Source: Dyadobacter sp. CY312
GTDB taxonomy: Bacteria > Bacteroidota > Bacteroidia > Cytophagales > Spirosomataceae
Direction of reading: 5' to 3'
NCBI RefSeq assembly: GCF_021390535.1
Contig: NZ_JAJUXG010000013.1
Location: forward strand, 186,001 to 250,000
DNA length: 64,000 bases
The notes under the pieces were generated by a model. The model ran no database searches. It was not told where the DNA came from and saw only the letters and a program-made list of their open reading frames with translations. Shown here one piece after another: positions 35,136-44,378 of this stretch; within the stretch, counting starts at the first letter, position 1, and every line of letters begins with the position of its first letter. Made by a program: the position numbers and the translations under genes.

Positions 35136-35870
35136 CTAATAGCGGATAGACCAAAAAGGATTTCGTCTGCCTTTAATACTCGTCTTCATTAGGTCGGCTA
35201 GAATAACGTCATATTGGCCTTGATTTACTTTTTTCCCTTTCATTTTTTTTGGTAATGCCATTAGTTCGCTGGTAACCGGCTTCAATTCAACCTTTTCGGC
35301 GGTAATTACCACATCTCCGTCATTAATATCCAGTTCTAAAATGAGACCTGGAAGTCCAAAGTATTTCTCAGGCCCGGCCTGTACGGCGATATCGTTGGAA
35401 AACCAGGCTGTAATTGTCTGGTTTTTAATAGTATCCTTAGATACAGCCATCATACACAAATAACCCTTAATCTCTTTAATTTTATTCATGACCTTCCACT
35501 GAGGAGCTCTCAGACTATCTTCTACCAGATAGGTTTTACCTGAAATGGTTTCCAAGTCCGTAATTTTTTCATTTTCGAAATTCCGATAAATAAGAAAATC
35601 ATCCGGTCGGCCCCATCCACCTTCTTCTTTTACCTCCTCATATTTACTCTCCTTTTGATTGAAATAAAGAGTTGTTTTTGTTTTCCACTCATCCTGCTTA
35701 CCCCAGGTTAATGTCGCCCGATCTTTTTCCTCCTGACTCAAAAAGTCAAGCCGGGATATAACCTTTGTCCAATATTGTACACGCTCATACGTCACTACAC
35801 CTTCGTGCGATTGAGCCTGAGCCAGTGCATGACTCACTATAAAAATTATAAAAATGGCTATTTGTTTCAT
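35136..35870 (-). CDS. GLPGLI-family secreted protein
   Basis: The 244-residue protein has a signal peptide (ending ALAQAQ) and the diagnostic KYFGLPGLILELDINDG sequence of the GLPGLI family (about 190), together with the WFSNDIAVQAGP segment. GLPGLI proteins are Bacteroidota-specific, of unknown function, and usually adjacent to an outer-membrane beta-barrel protein of the family seen here. The upstream gene ends 31 bp away, so the two form an operon. The start at 35870 is chosen because the signal begins there. A role in assisting the receptor or in metal or peptide handling has been suggested for relatives but is not shown by this sequence. Confidence 0.9.
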   Translation of the reverse strand: MKQIAIFIIFIVSHALAQAQSHEGVVTYERVQYWTKVISRLDFLSQEEKDRATLTWGKQDEWKTKTTLYFNQKESKYEEVKEEGGWGRPDDFLIYRNFENEKITDLETISGKTYLVEDSLRAPQWKVMNKIKEIKGYLCMMAVSKDTIKNQTITAWFSNDIAVQAGPEKYFGLPGLILELDINDGDVVITAEKVELKPVTSELMALPKKMKGKKVNQGQYDVILADLMKTSIKGRRNPFWSIRY

Positions 35871-35901
35871 CAAAATCGATTTTAATGTTTTAGAATATCT
35901 G

Positions 35902-38739
35902 TTAAAAACCATATCCCTTGCGACGAACCGAGTTATTAACCCCGCGCATGTTGTAGGTAAAGCTCAACATAAAGTACCGTGCAAGTGTACGCACCTGCTC
36001 CTGCGACACCACGTTGCCAAAAGCGGACTGCGATATACCTCTGTTTTTGTTGAAAAGGTCATAAGCAGACAAACGAATTTCTCCTTTTTTACTTTTCAGC
36101 ATCGTTTTGTAAACCGACAAATTAAGAATTGGCATTGACTGGTCAAATCCGAAACGTTTGTTCACATAAGAATTGTATGAAAACCTGCTGTTGAAATAAA
36201 TATCCTTTGGCATTTTGAAATTCATTTCCGCACCGTAGTTTGTATTCACAATTTTCTGATCCTGGCCCGAACTGATGGAATATTTCGTATCACTGATATT
36301 CCAACCTGCGTTGGTATAGATCGTAAATTTATCGCTAGGCGTATAATCCAATCTCAATCCCATGTTATAACCATTGGTATTCGTCTCGTTGAGCACAGCA
36401 TTGATGTTAGTAAGATTGTTACTCCTGTAATATGAGGCATTTAAGCTTAAGTTACTTTTTGTTTTGACGATTGGGAAACCATAGTTTCCATATGCGTTAA
36501 AGCTATTTCCTCCACTTATATTCTCTGCCCTTGTAGTTGTTACCAGGTTTTCTGATACAGTTTGGTTGTATATCACCTGATTTTCATATTTGTTGTAGTA
36601 CAATCCAAAAAACATTTGGACAAAGCTGCCGGGATTAAAATACTGGAAGCCCAAATTACCCGAGTGTGTAAGTGTAGGAACCAGGCTGGGATTACCAACA
36701 CGAATATAAAGCGGGTTACTATTATCCACAATAGGCTGCAAGTCGCTGATACTGGGCTCAGATACATTTACGTTGTACCCTCCATACAGATACCTGTTAT
36801 TCTTCAAGTCATAATTCAGTGAGAGATTCGGAGTCCAATTAAAGAATTTCCGGTCAATATTGGTCCGCACGGGATCGGACTGGTTCACCGCAAAATCTCC
36901 ATTCAGATGTATCTCCTGAGCTCCCAAACCCGCCGAGATATTAAGTCCATTGTTGGAGTAGCGTAATGATGTTCCCAATCTGTTGAATGTCGATTTATTC
37001 TTGTAGTAACGGCTCAGGTTGGTATTCATTTCTCTGCCCGCTTCCTTTACATCAAACACATCCCGATCGACGTCATCTGTTTTCAGACTGAAATTATAGA
37101 AACTTTCCAGAATAAACTTCTTGGATAAGGGCTCTATATACAAAATGCTGCTTTTGATCTGATTCCTTAAACTCTTAGTTTCGTTAGTTTGATTGATGTT
37201 GATGACACTATCTGGCAAGGTTTGGGAAGATCCAAAAAACCTGTTCATGGATTTTTGAATTGAATTTCCGTCTGAGTTATTAATATTATAACCAAAACTG
37301 GCCGCAAAATTCCGCCCTTTCTTTTTAAACTTGTGTCTGAATATGGCGGTATTACCCAAAGCGAACGAGTTGAAATCGGAGTAGTTGTTCACATCACTCA
37401 TCGTCGACAGCTGATCCACATCCTGCTGTCCCCGGTAATATTCCTGATGGCTTGCATAATCCGTTGTACCATTCCCTATCCGCATGTTACTCAATATAAT
37501 GAGGGTGTTAAGCGAATCCAATGTTTTTTCAAATCTCAACCCACCGCGATGATTGGCATTGTAATTTCGGCGACCATTTGTATCCAGTGTTGTAAACGCT
37601 GAATTGTTCAAAAAGTTAGTCCTCCGCGATATTCCGTCCAAATCCTGGCTTGTTTGATTGTAATAATAACTTGTATTGAATTTGGTTTTCTTCTCGTCGT
37701 AGTTATAATTGGCTCCTCCGGCCCAGTTTTTATTAAATCCGCGGTTTTGACCACCACGGCCTGCCTGAATCGTGAGACTTTCTTCGTCATTGTCTCCGCC
37801 AAACGATATGTAACTGCCCCCTCCAAATCCAAAATCACCATCATCTCCCCAGTTGAACGACTGGCTACCTTTAAAATCCTGGTAATCATCCCACGACATC
37901 CCTCCTGTATTGGTATTACTTCCCAAACCAATGACAGAAAACTGATTCTTCTCATTAAAACGGTTATAATTAATCTTGCCTTCGAGCCGTTTGTCCGTCC
38001 CCACTCCGACCGAGGCTTTACCAAATCCTCCTTTCTTATGACTGTCTTTTAACTGTAAATTGAGCGTTTTCTCATGCTTCCCATCGTCGACACCTGTGAT
38101 ACGTGACTGCTCTGTTTTGTCATTAAATACCTGAACTTTGGATATGGCTTCTGCCGGAAGATTTTTGGTTGCAGCCTTTACATCGTCTCCAAAAAACCGC
38201 TTACCGTCAACCGTTACACGTTTCACCGACTCGCCCTGCGCTTTAATACTTCCATCCTGCTCAATCTGCATTCCTGGAAGTCTGCGTAAAAGATCTTCTA
38301 CACTTGCGCCCGGTGGTACTTTAAATGCTCGCGGATCATACTCAACGGTATCGCCACGTATACTCAACGGTGCTCGTGCCGTTTTGATAACGACCTCATA
38401 AAGATCCTGATTAAGAAATTTCATGTTCATTTTCCCAAGATCCGTTACATCACCTTCTTTGGGGGTAACATTTTGCTGGTAAGGCAAATAGCCTACATAA
38501 GACACTTTGAGCAAATAAGGAACCCGTTTTACATTACGGAATTCAAATGCGCCTTGCTTGTCGGTCCTTCCAAAGTTGACAAGGGAAGAATCTTTTGGCA
38601 ATAACAACATGACCGTGGCTTCCGGAAGCCCGACGCCGGCGGTATCTGCTATGACACCTTTCATAGTGAACCGGCCCGACTGAGCATGAGTGGTTAGTCC
38701 TGCGAGACTACACAATAGCAGAAGTAGGATTTTTTTCAA
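35902..38739 (-). CDS. TonB-receptor-like outer-membrane beta-barrel protein
   Basis: This 945-residue protein has a signal peptide (ending TTHAQ), a carboxypeptidase-regulatory-like domain (about 22-105: GVIADTAGVGLPEATVMLL), a plug domain with PPGASVEDLLRRLPGMQIEQDG, and a large barrel (about 240-945) rich in Asn and Tyr. It belongs to the OMP_b-brl_3 group found beside GLPGLI proteins rather than to SusC. A long glycine/aspartate-rich loop (about 295-345: DDGDFGFGGGSYISFGGDND) may be extracellular. A substrate cannot be named. It is the first gene of the operon with the GLPGLI gene. Confidence 0.92.
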   Translation of the reverse strand: MKKILLLLLCSLAGLTTHAQSGRFTMKGVIADTAGVGLPEATVMLLLPKDSSLVNFGRTDKQGAFEFRNVKRVPYLLKVSYVGYLPYQQNVTPKEGDVTDLGKMNMKFLNQDLYEVVIKTARAPLSIRGDTVEYDPRAFKVPPGASVEDLLRRLPGMQIEQDGSIKAQGESVKRVTVDGKRFFGDDVKAATKNLPAEAISKVQVFNDKTEQSRITGVDDGKHEKTLNLQLKDSHKKGGFGKASVGVGTDKRLEGKINYNRFNEKNQFSVIGLGSNTNTGGMSWDDYQDFKGSQSFNWGDDGDFGFGGGSYISFGGDNDEESLTIQAGRGGQNRGFNKNWAGGANYNYDEKKTKFNTSYYYNQTSQDLDGISRRTNFLNNSAFTTLDTNGRRNYNANHRGGLRFEKTLDSLNTLIILSNMRIGNGTTDYASHQEYYRGQQDVDQLSTMSDVNNYSDFNSFALGNTAIFRHKFKKKGRNFAASFGYNINNSDGNSIQKSMNRFFGSSQTLPDSVININQTNETKSLRNQIKSSILYIEPLSKKFILESFYNFSLKTDDVDRDVFDVKEAGREMNTNLSRYYKNKSTFNRLGTSLRYSNNGLNISAGLGAQEIHLNGDFAVNQSDPVRTNIDRKFFNWTPNLSLNYDLKNNRYLYGGYNVNVSEPSISDLQPIVDNSNPLYIRVGNPSLVPTLTHSGNLGFQYFNPGSFVQMFFGLYYNKYENQVIYNQTVSENLVTTTRAENISGGNSFNAYGNYGFPIVKTKSNLSLNASYYRSNNLTNINAVLNETNTNGYNMGLRLDYTPSDKFTIYTNAGWNISDTKYSISSGQDQKIVNTNYGAEMNFKMPKDIYFNSRFSYNSYVNKRFGFDQSMPILNLSVYKTMLKSKKGEIRLSAYDLFNKNRGISQSAFGNVVSQEQVRTLARYFMLSFTYNMRGVNNSVRRKGYGF

Positions 38740-39015
38740 GGCTAAATGTGATTAAGGGTAAGAGAGTGTAACTAGTAAAATACAATGGTGCAATACTATA
38801 AAATTGGTTACATAATTCCAACTATAAAATTAGTTGTAACCCACTTTATTACTAATAAAAGTAATATTTAACTTTATTTAAGATGTAACTGATCGCAATT
38901 TAAATAAATAGTATATATAATTTACTTAAATCAATAAAAAATATAATTTGTTATTTTTGCAGCCGTTTCAAATTCCCCATCAGCAAGTTACCTGAAATAA
39001 AAGATTGTCGTTATA
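38740..39015. other. AT-rich divergent promoter region
   Basis: About 275 AT-rich bases separate the receptor gene from the phosphodiesterase gene. A TATTTTTG box at 38952-38959 matches TAnnTTTG on the plus strand, about 57 bp before the start at 39016. No clear operator was found. Confidence 0.4.
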
Positions 39016-39528
39016 ATGAAAAGAATAGGTTTACTATCTGACACACATGGTTTTATGGACAATCGCGTGCTCAATCATCTCTCACAATGTGATGAGATCT
39101 GGCACGCAGGAGATATTGGATCCGTAAAAATTATTGACCAGCTTGAAGCATTCAAGCCGACCAGAATCGTGTTTGGAAACATTGATGACAAAGAAATTCA
39201 AAGAAGAACGCACGAAAACCTGCATTTTGAAATCGAAGGTTTCCGGATATGGATGACACATATTGGAGGAGCGCCGCCTCGTTATAATCCTGCGGTTTTA
39301 CCAGCGTTGAAAAGCGATGCACCGGACATTTTCATATGTGGACATTCGCACATATTACGCGTGATAAGGGATAAGGAGATGTCAAACATGCTGTATATAA
39401 ACCCGGGAGCGGCGGGAAAAGAAGGATTTCACAAGATGCGCACGCTGCTTCGCTTTAATCTTCATGAAGGTGTAATAAGCCAGATGGAGGTTGTAGAATT
39501 AGGCAAACGCGGAGCCATCGAACCATAA
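39016..39528 (+). CDS. YfcE/MJ0936-type metallophosphoesterase
   Basis: The 170-residue protein is a small calcineurin-like phosphoesterase. Metal ligands are visible in LLSDTHGF (D8, H10), HAGDIG (D37 region), FGNIDD (N58), THIG (H82 region) and CGHSHILR (H109, H111). This family hydrolyses phosphodiesters in vitro; the physiological substrate is unknown. It is cytoplasmic and single-domain. It is convergent with the M28 peptidase gene and shares a terminator with it. Confidence 0.9.
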   Translation: MKRIGLLSDTHGFMDNRVLNHLSQCDEIWHAGDIGSVKIIDQLEAFKPTRIVFGNIDDKEIQRRTHENLHFEIEGFRIWMTHIGGAPPRYNPAVLPALKSDAPDIFICGHSHILRVIRDKEMSNMLYINPGAAGKEGFHKMRTLLRFNLHEGVISQMEVVELGKRGAIEP

Positions 39529-39560
39529 AAAACCCGATGCCTGAAAAGACACCGGGTTTG
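39529..39560. terminator. Bidirectional terminator between convergent genes
   Basis: AAAACCCGATG and CACCGGGTTT form a stem with one mismatch around a loop of about ten bases. A- and T-runs flank it. Confidence 0.65.
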
Positions 39561-39581
39561 AATCAAATATTTTGAGGAAAA

Positions 39582-40808
39582 TCAGAAAGTCACCTTCGTT
39601 GTCTTTTTAACGTTATCTCTCAGGAACTCGGCTTCCACACTTTGCCCTTTCTCATATTTTCCAAGAATTTCCATGTAGTCGTAAATCGTCGCGATATCCT
39701 TTCCTGCCAACTTCACTATAACGTCACCGGCCTGTATACCAGCCACCTCCGCAGGTCTTGACTTGGTAACCCCGTCAATCTTCAACCCTTTTCCCTGATA
39801 GCTGTAATCAGGCATTACCCCGAGTGTAACCTTAAAATTGGAAGTTGTTCTGCCAGAATGCGTATTGCCGGCAACCACAAACTCAGGTTCCTTTGCTTCT
39901 GCATCCACTTTCTCCAAAACTCCTGCTATAAGCTTTAATATTCTTGCTTCTCCTTCAAAATTGATTTTGTCGGCGTCATCACTGGTTTTGTGATAATCAC
40001 CATGTGAACCTGTAAAGAACTGTACAACAGGAATATTTTTTAGGTAAAATGAGGTGTGATCCGAAGCTCCTACTCCCGACGAATCAACCGTGTATCTTAT
40101 TTTACTTTTCTCGGCAACAGCGGGGATTACCCTTCCCCAAACAGGGCTCGTTCCCCATCCCGAGATAATAATTCCTTTGGCATCGTCCAGTCTGCCAATC
40201 ATATCCATGTTGATCATAGAAGACACCGATGTGAGCGGAATAGTAGGCGAATCCGTAAAATATTTGGATCCAAGCAGCCCCAGTTCTTCCCCGGAAAATG
40301 CCATAAACAACAGGTTGTGCTTTTCTGCATTGTTATTCCCCGCAAAATGTCTGGCAAGTTCGATCAACCCGGTTGTTCCAGACGCGTTATCGTCTGCCCC
40401 GTTGTGTATCTGATTTTTGCTGTCGGGCGACAATGAGCCGCTCTGGTAACCTTTACCCAAATGGTCATAATGTGCCCCGACGATGATCGTTTTTTGCGCT
40501 CCATTGTCAAGAAAGCCAATAACGTTCCGTCCGGTAACGGTATGCGGATGACCATCCACAGCATATGTTACCTGAAATGGCTGGAAAAAAGAATTGTCTT
40601 TTCCGGCAGGTTTTAAGCCAATGTTTTTAAATTGGTCTGCTATGTAATTAGCCGCTTTGATCTCTCCAAGGCTACCTGTACCTCTGCCTTCCAGATCATC
40701 GGACGCAAGAAACTCAATATGTTTTTTGATATCCATTGTCTTGAAATCCTGAGCGAACCCGGATAAAGAAGTACATAAAGCAAGGGCAGTAACGATTACT
40801 GATTTCAT
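39582..40808 (-). CDS. Secreted M28 zinc aminopeptidase with PDZ domain
   Basis: The 408-residue protein has a signal peptide (ending LSGFAQ), an M28-type peptidase domain (about 20-305) with zinc ligands in GAHYDHLG, NGADDNASG, FSGEELGLLGS (catalytic Glu), NMDMIGR and GDYHKTSDD, and a C-terminal PDZ domain (about 320-405: VMPDYSYQGKGLKIDGV, PAEVAGIQAGDVIVKLAG). It would cleave N-terminal residues from peptides in the periplasm or outside. All metal-binding residues are intact. It is a single-gene unit ending in the shared terminator. Confidence 0.93.
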   Translation of the reverse strand: MKSVIVTALALCTSLSGFAQDFKTMDIKKHIEFLASDDLEGRGTGSLGEIKAANYIADQFKNIGLKPAGKDNSFFQPFQVTYAVDGHPHTVTGRNVIGFLDNGAQKTIIVGAHYDHLGKGYQSGSLSPDSKNQIHNGADDNASGTTGLIELARHFAGNNNAEKHNLLFMAFSGEELGLLGSKYFTDSPTIPLTSVSSMINMDMIGRLDDAKGIIISGWGTSPVWGRVIPAVAEKSKIRYTVDSSGVGASDHTSFYLKNIPVVQFFTGSHGDYHKTSDDADKINFEGEARILKLIAGVLEKVDAEAKEPEFVVAGNTHSGRTTSNFKVTLGVMPDYSYQGKGLKIDGVTKSRPAEVAGIQAGDVIVKLAGKDIATIYDYMEILGKYEKGQSVEAEFLRDNVKKTTKVTF

Positions 40809-40871
40809 TATTTTGTGGGCTAAATTCTAATAATTTTCTGTGCGGAATAACAAGTTCCGCTCAAACCGGAA

Positions 40872-41183
40872 TCAGAGCTTTTCCTGGATGTCAGTGAGAA
40901 ACTTACGAACACGCAACAGGCGCTGAATCAGTAGTTGAGATTCTTCTTTCCGCCTCAACTGCTCTCTTGCTCCTTTGATGGTCCTTCCCTGCTTATCCTT
41001 CTGATGCATTATTTTACGAATGACCTCAATATCCCTTTCCGTATAGCGTCTACGATTTCGGCTGTCTCGTTTAGGATTTAACTGAGGAAATTTTTTCTCC
41101 CAAAAACGAAGCGCCGAAGCTTCACACCCTACCATTTCGGCAACCTCATTGGTGTCGTAGTATATTTTTTCGTTTGATTCCAT
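40872..41183 (-). CDS. MerR-family transcriptional regulator
   Basis: This 103-residue protein is a short MerR-type regulator: the winged helix occupies residues 8-75 (YDTNEVAEMVGCEASALRFW, NRRRYTERDIEVIRKI), followed by a helical dimerisation segment. There is no C-terminal ligand domain. Such short MerR proteins are found in all Cytophagales and are usually housekeeping regulators with unknown signals. It is transcribed with the M28 gene on the same strand, 63 bp upstream of it, and could be in the same operon. Confidence 0.9.
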   Translation of the reverse strand: MESNEKIYYDTNEVAEMVGCEASALRFWEKKFPQLNPKRDSRNRRRYTERDIEVIRKIMHQKDKQGRTIKGAREQLRRKEESQLLIQRLLRVRKFLTDIQEKL

Positions 41184-41202
41184 ATTCCGAAAGCTTAGAT
41201 AA

Positions 41203-41210
41203 CAAAAGTA
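41203..41210 (-). promoter_or_regulatory. Possible -7 element of the MerR gene (TACTTTTG)
   Basis: The box matches TAnnTTTG on the minus strand 20 bp before the start codon. No clear -33 element. Confidence 0.3.
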
Positions 41211-41308
41211 GTTAGCCCGTTATTTAATTAAAATGTTTCTAAATAATTTATTTTATTTGTACCAATTCTCGACTCAGAGCTGAGATGGACAAGTAAACCA
41301 GTGAATTT

Positions 41309-41896
41309 ATGAAATCCTTTATAACCGTCCTCGTTATTTGTCTGTTCAGTGGTAATATTTTTGCTCAAAACGCCGGTAAATTAATGGCCACTTATGCCTA
41401 CTCGGCAGCCCTGCCAGTATACAACAGAAATGTTGTGGGCGGAGCTGATTTTGAAAGCAAAGGATCTTCGGCATTTGGAATGCGGTACATATTGAAAAGC
41501 AAAAAAGCCATTACATTTGAAACCGGACTTGAATATGCCAGGCACAAGTACGTTATTTCGTCCAACTTACCTCCAAACATACCAGCCACATCAAGAGAAG
41601 AGAAGGTGGAACTCCTATCAGTCCCTGTTTATGCCCATCTTAATTTCCTAAAATACCTTTTTGTACACGGTGGCGCACTGGTTGATGTGGAATTGAATAA
41701 GAAAAATTCCATCGACAAGCAGTCGGGCATAGGTTTAGGACTCGGCCTTGGCGGGCAGATAAACATAAAAAGGATATCTTTCGTGATCAATCCCTTTTTG
41801 CAACGACATGCATTTGTCAGCTTTCCCGACGACACAGGTACACGTCAAAGTTTGCTCAATACGGGTGTTCGTGTTGGACTTGCCTATTCACTTTGA
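41309..41896 (+). CDS. Small outer-membrane beta-barrel protein
   Basis: This 195-residue protein has a signal peptide (ending GNIFAQ) and eight or so amphipathic strands such as FGMRYILKSKKAITFETGLEYA and GIGLGLGLGGQINIK, ending in GVRVGLAYSL. It matches the general OMP_b-brl type of small barrels. The function is unknown. It ends 2 bp before the end of the convergent SRPBCC gene. Confidence 0.8.
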   Translation: MKSFITVLVICLFSGNIFAQNAGKLMATYAYSAALPVYNRNVVGGADFESKGSSAFGMRYILKSKKAITFETGLEYARHKYVISSNLPPNIPATSREEKVELLSVPVYAHLNFLKYLFVHGGALVDVELNKKNSIDKQSGIGLGLGLGGQINIKRISFVINPFLQRHAFVSFPDDTGTRQSLLNTGVRVGLAYSL

Positions 41897-41898
41897 AA

Positions 41899-42324
41899 CT
41901 ACACCTTATTTTCGGCGAGAGCCTTAATCTTCGTCAGGACTTTTGTAGCAGATTCTGTGTAGGATTCGTAATACTCCAGTCCGTTGTTCAGTTGTGCAAA
42001 ATCCCCGATCTGTATCGAAAGCGCTGTCTGCTCTGCATCGGCTTTAAGGGAATAGGTAAACGAAATATCGCACTCCGAAGGAGATAAATCCCACTTGGTT
42101 TGGTAAAGCGATAACTTTAAAGTTTCCTGTGCTACCATTTCTGTTACCACCATTTTAGAAGAGCCTGCCCATTCTATCTCCCTGCCAGTTTCCAGATAAT
42201 AGTCCTGAAAATCTTCGGGTAGCGCATCCCATTGACGGATGAATTTGGGTGCGATGAGCACTTCCCATACTTTAGTCAGCGGTGCTTCTATGAGTACCTT
42301 ATTTTTTACATTCAGCTTTTTCAT
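41899..42324 (-). CDS. SRPBCC/AHSA1-like domain protein
   Basis: The 141-residue protein has the SRPBCC (START-like) fold signature: VLIEAPLTKVWEVLIAPKFI at the N-terminus and a long C-terminal helix (GLEYYESYTESATKVLTKIKA) that closes the ligand cavity. It probably binds a hydrophobic ligand or acts as an Aha1-like protein. It is a single gene facing away from the dienelactone hydrolase. Confidence 0.85.
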   Translation of the reverse strand: MKKLNVKNKVLIEAPLTKVWEVLIAPKFIRQWDALPEDFQDYYLETGREIEWAGSSKMVVTEMVAQETLKLSLYQTKWDLSPSECDISFTYSLKADAEQTALSIQIGDFAQLNNGLEYYESYTESATKVLTKIKALAENKV

Positions 42325-42487
42325 TACAAAGACTTAAATTATGCAGACTTGATGTACGATCATGCCTGTTAGTCACATATAAAATACGGTGCCAGGCATA
42401 CGCTGGATAAACACTGGCACCTTCAAGCACGTTCTCCGCTTAGCAATATTTAATTATATTTACGTTAACTACTAATCTCTTACGTTC

Positions 42488-43345
42488 ATGGATCAACGCA
42501 TCATAAATCTTTTTGACGAATACACGCACAAGCCTCTAACCAGAGACGCATTCCTTAAAAAGCTCGCTAAACTTACCGGGAGTTCGGCGGCGGCCTTAGC
42601 ACTTCTTCCCATGCTGGAAGTAAACTACGCACAAGCCGCAACGATTTCGGAAAACGATGACGATATTATCACCAGCGACATCACTTATCCCGGCGATGAC
42701 TCCACTATGAAGGGCTATCTGGCAAAGCCTAAAACCAAAGCGAAAAAAGGCAGTGTTGTTGTGATTCATGAAAACCGAGGGCTCAACCCACACACCAAAG
42801 ACGTAGCACGCAGGATTGCAAAGGCGGGGTACATCGCACTTGCCGTGGACGCACTTGCACCATTTGGAGGCACCCCGGAAAATGAGGATGATGCCCGGGC
42901 GCTTTTTGCTAAAATTGAAGCTCCCAAAAACCTGAATAATTTTCTGAAAGGACTTGAGTATTTGCGAATCCAACCTGACAGCAATGGAAAAACAGCTACC
43001 ATAGGCTTTTGTTGGGGCGGAGCTTTGTCTAATCAGCTTGCTGTGAATGATCCGCATTTGAACGCAGCGATAGCATATTACGGACGACAGCCCGAGGCAG
43101 CGGATGTGCCAAAGATCAAGGCCGCGGTTCAGTTACATTACGGGGGACTGGACGAACGTATCAACGCGGGGATTCCGGCATATGAAGAAGCTTTAAAAAC
43201 TGCCGGAAAAAAATATGAACTCTATGTCTACGAAGGTGCACAACATGCTTTCTTAAACGATTCAGCACCAACCCGCTATAACCCTGAGGCTGCTAAACTG
43301 GCCTGGGAAAGAACGCTGGAATTTTTTCAAAAAAACATTTCATAA
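42488..43345 (+). CDS. Exported dienelactone hydrolase-family protein
   Basis: The 285-residue alpha/beta hydrolase shows the dienelactone hydrolase triad: Cys in GFCWGG (about 175), Asp in HYGGLDERI (about 222) and His in GAQHAFLND (about 256). The N-terminal 53 residues, with KLAKLTGSSAAALALLPML, look like an export signal or anchor often found on the Bacteroidota and proteobacterial versions of this family. The oxyanion region VIHENRGLNPH is intact. Substrate unknown. A bidirectional terminator follows. Confidence 0.9.
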   Translation: MDQRIINLFDEYTHKPLTRDAFLKKLAKLTGSSAAALALLPMLEVNYAQAATISENDDDIITSDITYPGDDSTMKGYLAKPKTKAKKGSVVVIHENRGLNPHTKDVARRIAKAGYIALAVDALAPFGGTPENEDDARALFAKIEAPKNLNNFLKGLEYLRIQPDSNGKTATIGFCWGGALSNQLAVNDPHLNAAIAYYGRQPEAADVPKIKAAVQLHYGGLDERINAGIPAYEEALKTAGKKYELYVYEGAQHAFLNDSAPTRYNPEAAKLAWERTLEFFQKNIS

Positions 43346-43357
43346 AACCAATGGTTT

Positions 43358-43405
43358 ATAAAAAAAGGGGCATTGGACTTGAAAGATCCGATGCCCCTTT
43401 TTTAC
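43358..43405. terminator. Bidirectional terminator
   Basis: AAAAGGGGCATTGGA pairs with ATCCGATGCCCCTTTT around a short loop. T-runs are found on both strands. It serves the dienelactone hydrolase gene and the small minus-strand gene at 43417. Confidence 0.85.
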
Positions 43406-43416
43406 TATCTGACCTG

Positions 43417-43548
43417 TTACCAAACTTCGGGTACAAGTTTATCTTCTCTCCTCTCAGCGAGCGTCCTGTTTACCTTTTTGGAAAAGTTTCTGAAAAATGC
43501 AAAAACAACAACGCCTGTTACCACACCTACTGCTACGATCTTTTTCAT
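43417..43548 (-). CDS. 43-residue membrane microprotein
   Basis: A short frame not usually called: an N-terminal hydrophobic helix (IVAVGVVTGVVVFAFF) follows MKK and is followed by a basic, amphipathic tail (RNFSKKVNRTLAERREDKL). It starts with ATG, ends 12 bp before a strong hairpin terminator, and its amino-acid pattern is that of a single-pass inner-membrane protein. Plus-strand frames in the same place make no sense. No homologue is recognised. Confidence 0.55.
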   Translation of the reverse strand: MKKIVAVGVVTGVVVFAFFRNFSKKVNRTLAERREDKLVPEVW

Positions 43549-43717
43549 ATTGACTAATGGTTTATGAATTCTGAATGATTTGAATGCCTTATAAGCAATT
43601 CATCATTCTCCATCTTACAAAAACAATACCAGCAGTAGCAAAACGCTAAAAATTCATAAGCTAAATGAGGCCTGGTACGATTTTTAAACCAGCACATGGA
43701 AACAATAGATGTGAGTT

Positions 43718-43966
43718 ATGGATGTAGTCATTTTTTTTAAAGCTGTAGGCAACCTACTTTTCGCGGCAATACTTTTCCTGGCGGTGGTAATGACAACCCT
43801 ACTATCACTTATAACTTATATCTTCCGTGAGCTTAAACCTCTTTTACTACAAAAGAGGACAGCGTTTATACGTAAAATTAAATTGGCCCGTTCTTTACAA
43901 CACCTGGGGCTCAGGAGATCAGTTTCTGGCGCAACAAAAATTCCAGCTGATTATTGGCATCAATAA
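43718..43966 (+). CDS. Possible small membrane protein
   Basis: This 82-residue frame encodes one long hydrophobic segment (about 10-36: LLFAAILFLAVVMTTLLSLITYIF) followed by a basic tail. The final 56 bp overlap the 3' end of the receiver gene on the other strand, and there is no clear ribosome-binding site. The hydrophobic pattern supports a real gene; the overlap weakens it. Confidence 0.4.
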   Translation: MDVVIFFKAVGNLLFAAILFLAVVMTTLLSLITYIFRELKPLLLQKRTAFIRKIKLARSLQHLGLRRSVSGATKIPADYWHQ

Positions 43967-44378
43967 GCTTGCTGATCAACTCCTTGTTCTCCTCCCTTAG
44001 CCTGAAAATCTCGTAGGCATTCTTTATAATAATTTTGAGCTGCTGCTCATCCCATGGCTTATTGAGATAATAGTAGATGTGCCCCTTGTTCACAGCATCA
44101 ATTACTGCGTTAATATCAGTATAGCCTGTAAGCAAAATTCTAATCGGCTCGGTGTACTTCTTCAACACCTCAATCAGAAAATCTACACCGGTCATTTCCG
44201 GCATCCTCTGATCTGTGATGATCACATGAATAACATTTTTCTCCAGAATCGCCAGCCCCTCCTGTCCCGATGATGCCAACAACACATTAAAGTCTCTCCG
44301 AAAGGCCGCCTTAAAGGAATTCAGATTGTTAATTTCGTCGTCTACGTATAATATGCTTATTTTTTCTGAGCGTTCCAT
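43911..44378 (-). CDS. Stand-alone response regulator (receiver domain)
   Basis: The 155-residue protein is a receiver domain with acidic pocket YVDDE (14-15), phosphoacceptor Asp56 in VIITDQRMPEM, Thr in LLTGYTD and Lys in YLNKPWD, followed by a C-terminal helical tail of about 30 residues (EENKELISKLIDANNQLEFL). It has no output domain. The DQRMP-GVDF type of receiver is closely related to that of the hybrid protein at 49884 on the other side of the divergent operon. It is probably a phosphate sink or relay partner of the kinases there. Confidence 0.9.
   Translation of the reverse strand: MERSEKISILYVDDEINNLNSFKAAFRRDFNVLLASSGQEGLAILEKNVIHVIITDQRMPEMTGVDFLIEVLKKYTEPIRILLTGYTDINAVIDAVNKGHIYYYLNKPWDEQQLKIIIKNAYEIFRLREENKELISKLIDANNQLEFLLRQKLIS

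Noticed and set aside
43351..43567. Plus-strand frames of 64-68 codons after the dienelactone hydrolase
   Set aside because: They start inside the terminator and are opposite the better-supported 43-residue minus-strand gene.
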